A stretch of 64,000 nt of DNA from Psychrobacillus sp042945595 (GTDB lineage Bacteria > Bacillota > Bacilli > Bacillales_A > Planococcaceae): the NCBI RefSeq assembly GCF_042945595.1, contig NZ_CP168493.1, forward strand, positions 1,984,001 to 2,048,000. The letters are read 5' to 3'. The translations under genes and the position numbers were made by a program. Below the pieces are notes generated by a model. The model saw only the letters and a program-made list of their open reading frames with translations. It was not told where the DNA came from and ran no database searches. How positions within the stretch are numbered: position 1 is the stretch's first letter; every line of letters begins with the position of its first letter. Shown here in pieces: positions 62,161 through 64,000 of the stretch.

Positions 62161-63051
62161 TCATTTTCTTGCTAAAAATGCTAAGTAAACGGTCATTGCA
62201 TGGTGAAATTGTCGTACATCAATCCCCGTCTTTTCAAAAAAGCGATCTAATCGATATTGAAGACTATTTCGATGCATATGTAAAACTTTTGAAGTCTCAG
62301 ATATATTTAAATTACATTGAAAAAACACTTCGATCATTTTCAATGTTTCTTCATCCGTCAGTGTTTCTTGTAAAATAGTTTGGCTAATATCGGAACGTAA
62401 GTCTGGTTCTGTTTGATTAATAAGTAGAAATGGTAATGCATCAATATACGTTACTACTGTCTTATTCGAATAGATAAATACTTTCTTAGCTACATTTGTT
62501 AATGATTGAAAATGCTCTGCTACATCCTTCAAATTTTTCTTAAAGGGACCGACAAAGAAGTTGATTTTCACATATAAATCGCTCATTAGTATATCGATAA
62601 TCTGTTCAAATGAAATACTATCTTCATAGATTGTTTGTTCTTCTATAATGACTCCTTCATGCCCATTTTCCCACAAAATAGATACTTGTTTTGCAAAAAG
62701 CTCTTTAATCACTTCTTTGAATAAAATCGGATCAATTTGATTCTTTTGGATGGAAAAATAAACAAAACGATAAGAATTACTCGATTTGAATTCAGCGTCA
62801 GCACTTGATTCAGTAGAGTAAATTACTTCTCTCCACCTTTTTTCTTCCACTGTAGGAATCGGAAATTGTATATGGTAAGGCAATAAAAAAGTAGTTAATA
62901 ACGAAATATCTTTGGCGGTTAATTCTTTTTCACAAAACCCGATAATCTCATTTTTATCTGTCGTAAACCATTTATAGTTACTATCTAAATCATTAAATCC
63001 CGCTGTAAATATGCGTAGTGAAGGGTATATTTTTCTTAATTGATTGATCAT
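62161..63051 (-). CDS. PucR/CdaR-type HTH regulator
   Basis: 296 residues from the ATG at 63051 (AGAGGTG 5 nt upstream). The C-terminal HTH (LKMIEVFFQCNLNISETSKVLHMHRNSLQYRLDRFFEKTGIDVRQFHHA) is the PucR/CdaR-type domain. N-terminal part without recognised sensor domain. Lies upstream of msmX on the same strand, so it may control it. Confidence 0.85.
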   Translation of the reverse strand: MINQLRKIYPSLRIFTAGFNDLDSNYKWFTTDKNEIIGFCEKELTAKDISLLTTFLLPYHIQFPIPTVEEKRWREVIYSTESSADAEFKSSNSYRFVYFSIQKNQIDPILFKEVIKELFAKQVSILWENGHEGVIIEEQTIYEDSISFEQIIDILMSDLYVKINFFVGPFKKNLKDVAEHFQSLTNVAKKVFIYSNKTVVTYIDALPFLLINQTEPDLRSDISQTILQETLTDEETLKMIEVFFQCNLNISETSKVLHMHRNSLQYRLDRFFEKTGIDVRQFHHAMTVYLAFLARK

Positions 63052-63132
63052 TGAAACACCTCTTTCTTTTACCAAGGGTTTTAATAGATAATTGTATCTA
63101 TCATAATGTTACCATATTCATTTTAGATAGAT

Positions 63133-63180
63133 AAAAAAACTGTAGACAACATCGTAATCAACGAGTGTCTACAGTTTTTT
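63133..63180 (-). terminator. argH terminator
   Basis: ACTGTAGAC and GTCTACAGT arms with poly-A and poly-T sides; 3 bp past the argH stop. Same arm sequence family as the terminator at 36822. Confidence 0.9.
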
Positions 63181-64000
63181 TATGCTAAAAGTTTCTTTGC
63201 TTCTTCAATTTGGAGTTGTACTTGTTCAAATCCTGTTCCACCAAGGGAATTTCTTCTTTTGACAGCAGCTAATGGTGATAATACATCGAAAATATCAGAC
63301 TGGATTAAACTACTTGCTTCTTGCAAATCTTCTAGTGGAAGATCTAATAAGAAGTACCCACGTTGGATACATAATAATACTAGCTTTCCTGTGACTTCAT
63401 GCGCTTCGCGGAATGGAACCCCTTTTGCCGCAAGATAATCGGCAAGCTCTGTCGCATTTGAAAAGTCTTTGTGTACAGTATCTCGAAGACGTTCTGTATG
63501 GACATTCATTGTGCGAATCATGCCTTCAAATATTTTCAACGATCCAACGATTGTATGCACCGTATCGAACATACCTTCTTTGTCTTCTTGCATGTCTTTG
63601 TTGTAAGCAAGAGGCAACCCTTTAATGACAGTAAGTAAGCCCATCAAGTTCCCATAAACACGACCCGTTTTTCCACGGATTAACTCGGCCATATCAGGGT
63701 TTTTCTTTTGAGGCATAATACTAGATCCAGTAGAGAACGAATCATCGAGTTCGATGAAGTTAAACTCTGCGCTTGACCATAAAATAATTTCTTCTGCAAA
63801 TCTGGATAAATGCGCCATTAACATAGAAGAATTACTTAAAAATTCCACGATGAAATCACGATCACTTACCGCATCCATGCTATTTTCGTATACATGAGCA
63901 AAACCTAAATACTCAGCAGACAGCTTACGATCAATCGGGAAAGTAGTTCCTGCTAGGGCACCAGCTCCAAGTGGAGAAATGTCTATACGTTTTATGGAAT
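63180..64000 (-). CDS. argH: Argininosuccinate lyase, 3' part (5' end outside window)
   Basis: 273 codons of the ~460-residue enzyme; the reading frame runs off the right edge. Last step of arginine synthesis, releasing fumarate. RIDISPLGAGALAGTTFPID, SSAEFNFIELDD and the fumarase-superfamily signature GSSIMPQKKNPDMAELIRGKTGRV are intact, as is PFREAHEVTG. Followed at once by a strong terminator, so it is the last gene of its operon (argG would be expected upstream, outside). Confidence 0.97.
   Translation of the reverse strand, partial: SIKRIDISPLGAGALAGTTFPIDRKLSAEYLGFAHVYENSMDAVSDRDFIVEFLSNSSMLMAHLSRFAEEIILWSSAEFNFIELDDSFSTGSSIMPQKKNPDMAELIRGKTGRVYGNLMGLLTVIKGLPLAYNKDMQEDKEGMFDTVHTIVGSLKIFEGMIRTMNVHTERLRDTVHKDFSNATELADYLAAKGVPFREAHEVTGKLVLLCIQRGYFLLDLPLEDLQEASSLIQSDIFDVLSPLAAVKRRNSLGGTGFEQVQLQIEEAKKLLA

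Overview
The window looks like a chromosomal segment of a low-GC, spore-former-type Firmicute of the Bacillaceae/Planococcaceae group (a Psychrobacillus-, Lysinibacillus- or Sporosarcina-like organism). The grounds are AT-rich DNA, strong AGGAGG-type ribosome sites, frequent TTG/GTG starts, Bacillus-type LexA boxes, FMN riboswitches, ECF sigma/anti-sigma pairs, and GC-rich dispersed intergenic elements of the kind seen in that group. The genus is inference only.

Layout. 0-18 kb: serC, then a patchwork of small accessory genes (XRE regulator with two related membrane proteins, DUF4269, DUF2809, a YnfA-type protein, VOC protein, creatininase-family protein, two closely related DinB proteins, small lipoproteins), an ECF sigma/DUF4179 anti-sigma pair, and an SOS-controlled Y-family polymerase. 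Several genes here are visibly broken: an oxalate decarboxylase with two frameshifts, a methyltransferase with a frameshift and a nonsense codon, a membrane protein with a frameshift, and a 15-codon stub of a Rossmann-fold enzyme. 18-24 kb: a third DinB protein, an orphan pair of peptide-type ABC permeases, and a ribE-ribB-ribH operon behind two complete tandem FMN riboswitch/terminator units. 24-38 kb: a nonsense-interrupted methyltransferase, 1.1 kb of repeats, a DUF2975/XRE pair with a lost stop codon, a six-gene sigma/anti-sigma/ABC exporter operon, an S51-like protein, a short RelA/SpoT homologue with a degenerate synthetase region, small lipoproteins, an ArsR-type regulator and a third ECF pair.

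39-64 kb: mntH; an acyl-CoA ligase/SDR pair followed by a VanW protein and a PPP-type phosphoesterase; a large disaccharide-phosphorylase operon (GH65, solute-binding protein, two permeases, DUF624, LacI regulator, beta-phosphoglucomutase, second GH65) with two identical 14-bp LacI/CcpA-type operators at its head; an MBL-fold hydrolase, DUF3231, cdd, a cupin, an MsmX-type ATPase that could energise the sugar permeases, a PucR/CdaR-type regulator, and the 3' part of argH running off the right edge.

Most striking beyond ordinary genes: (1) tandem FMN riboswitches, each with its own terminator; (2) three intergenic arrays with a period of 21 bp (two helical turns) but unrelated consensus sequences, plus an XRE promoter region with the same 21-bp spacing; (3) a ~50-bp imperfect palindrome in three copies, each just downstream of a minus-strand gene; (4) three reading frames whose only well-placed start codon is ATA; (5) a cluster of decaying genes between 5 and 26 kb.
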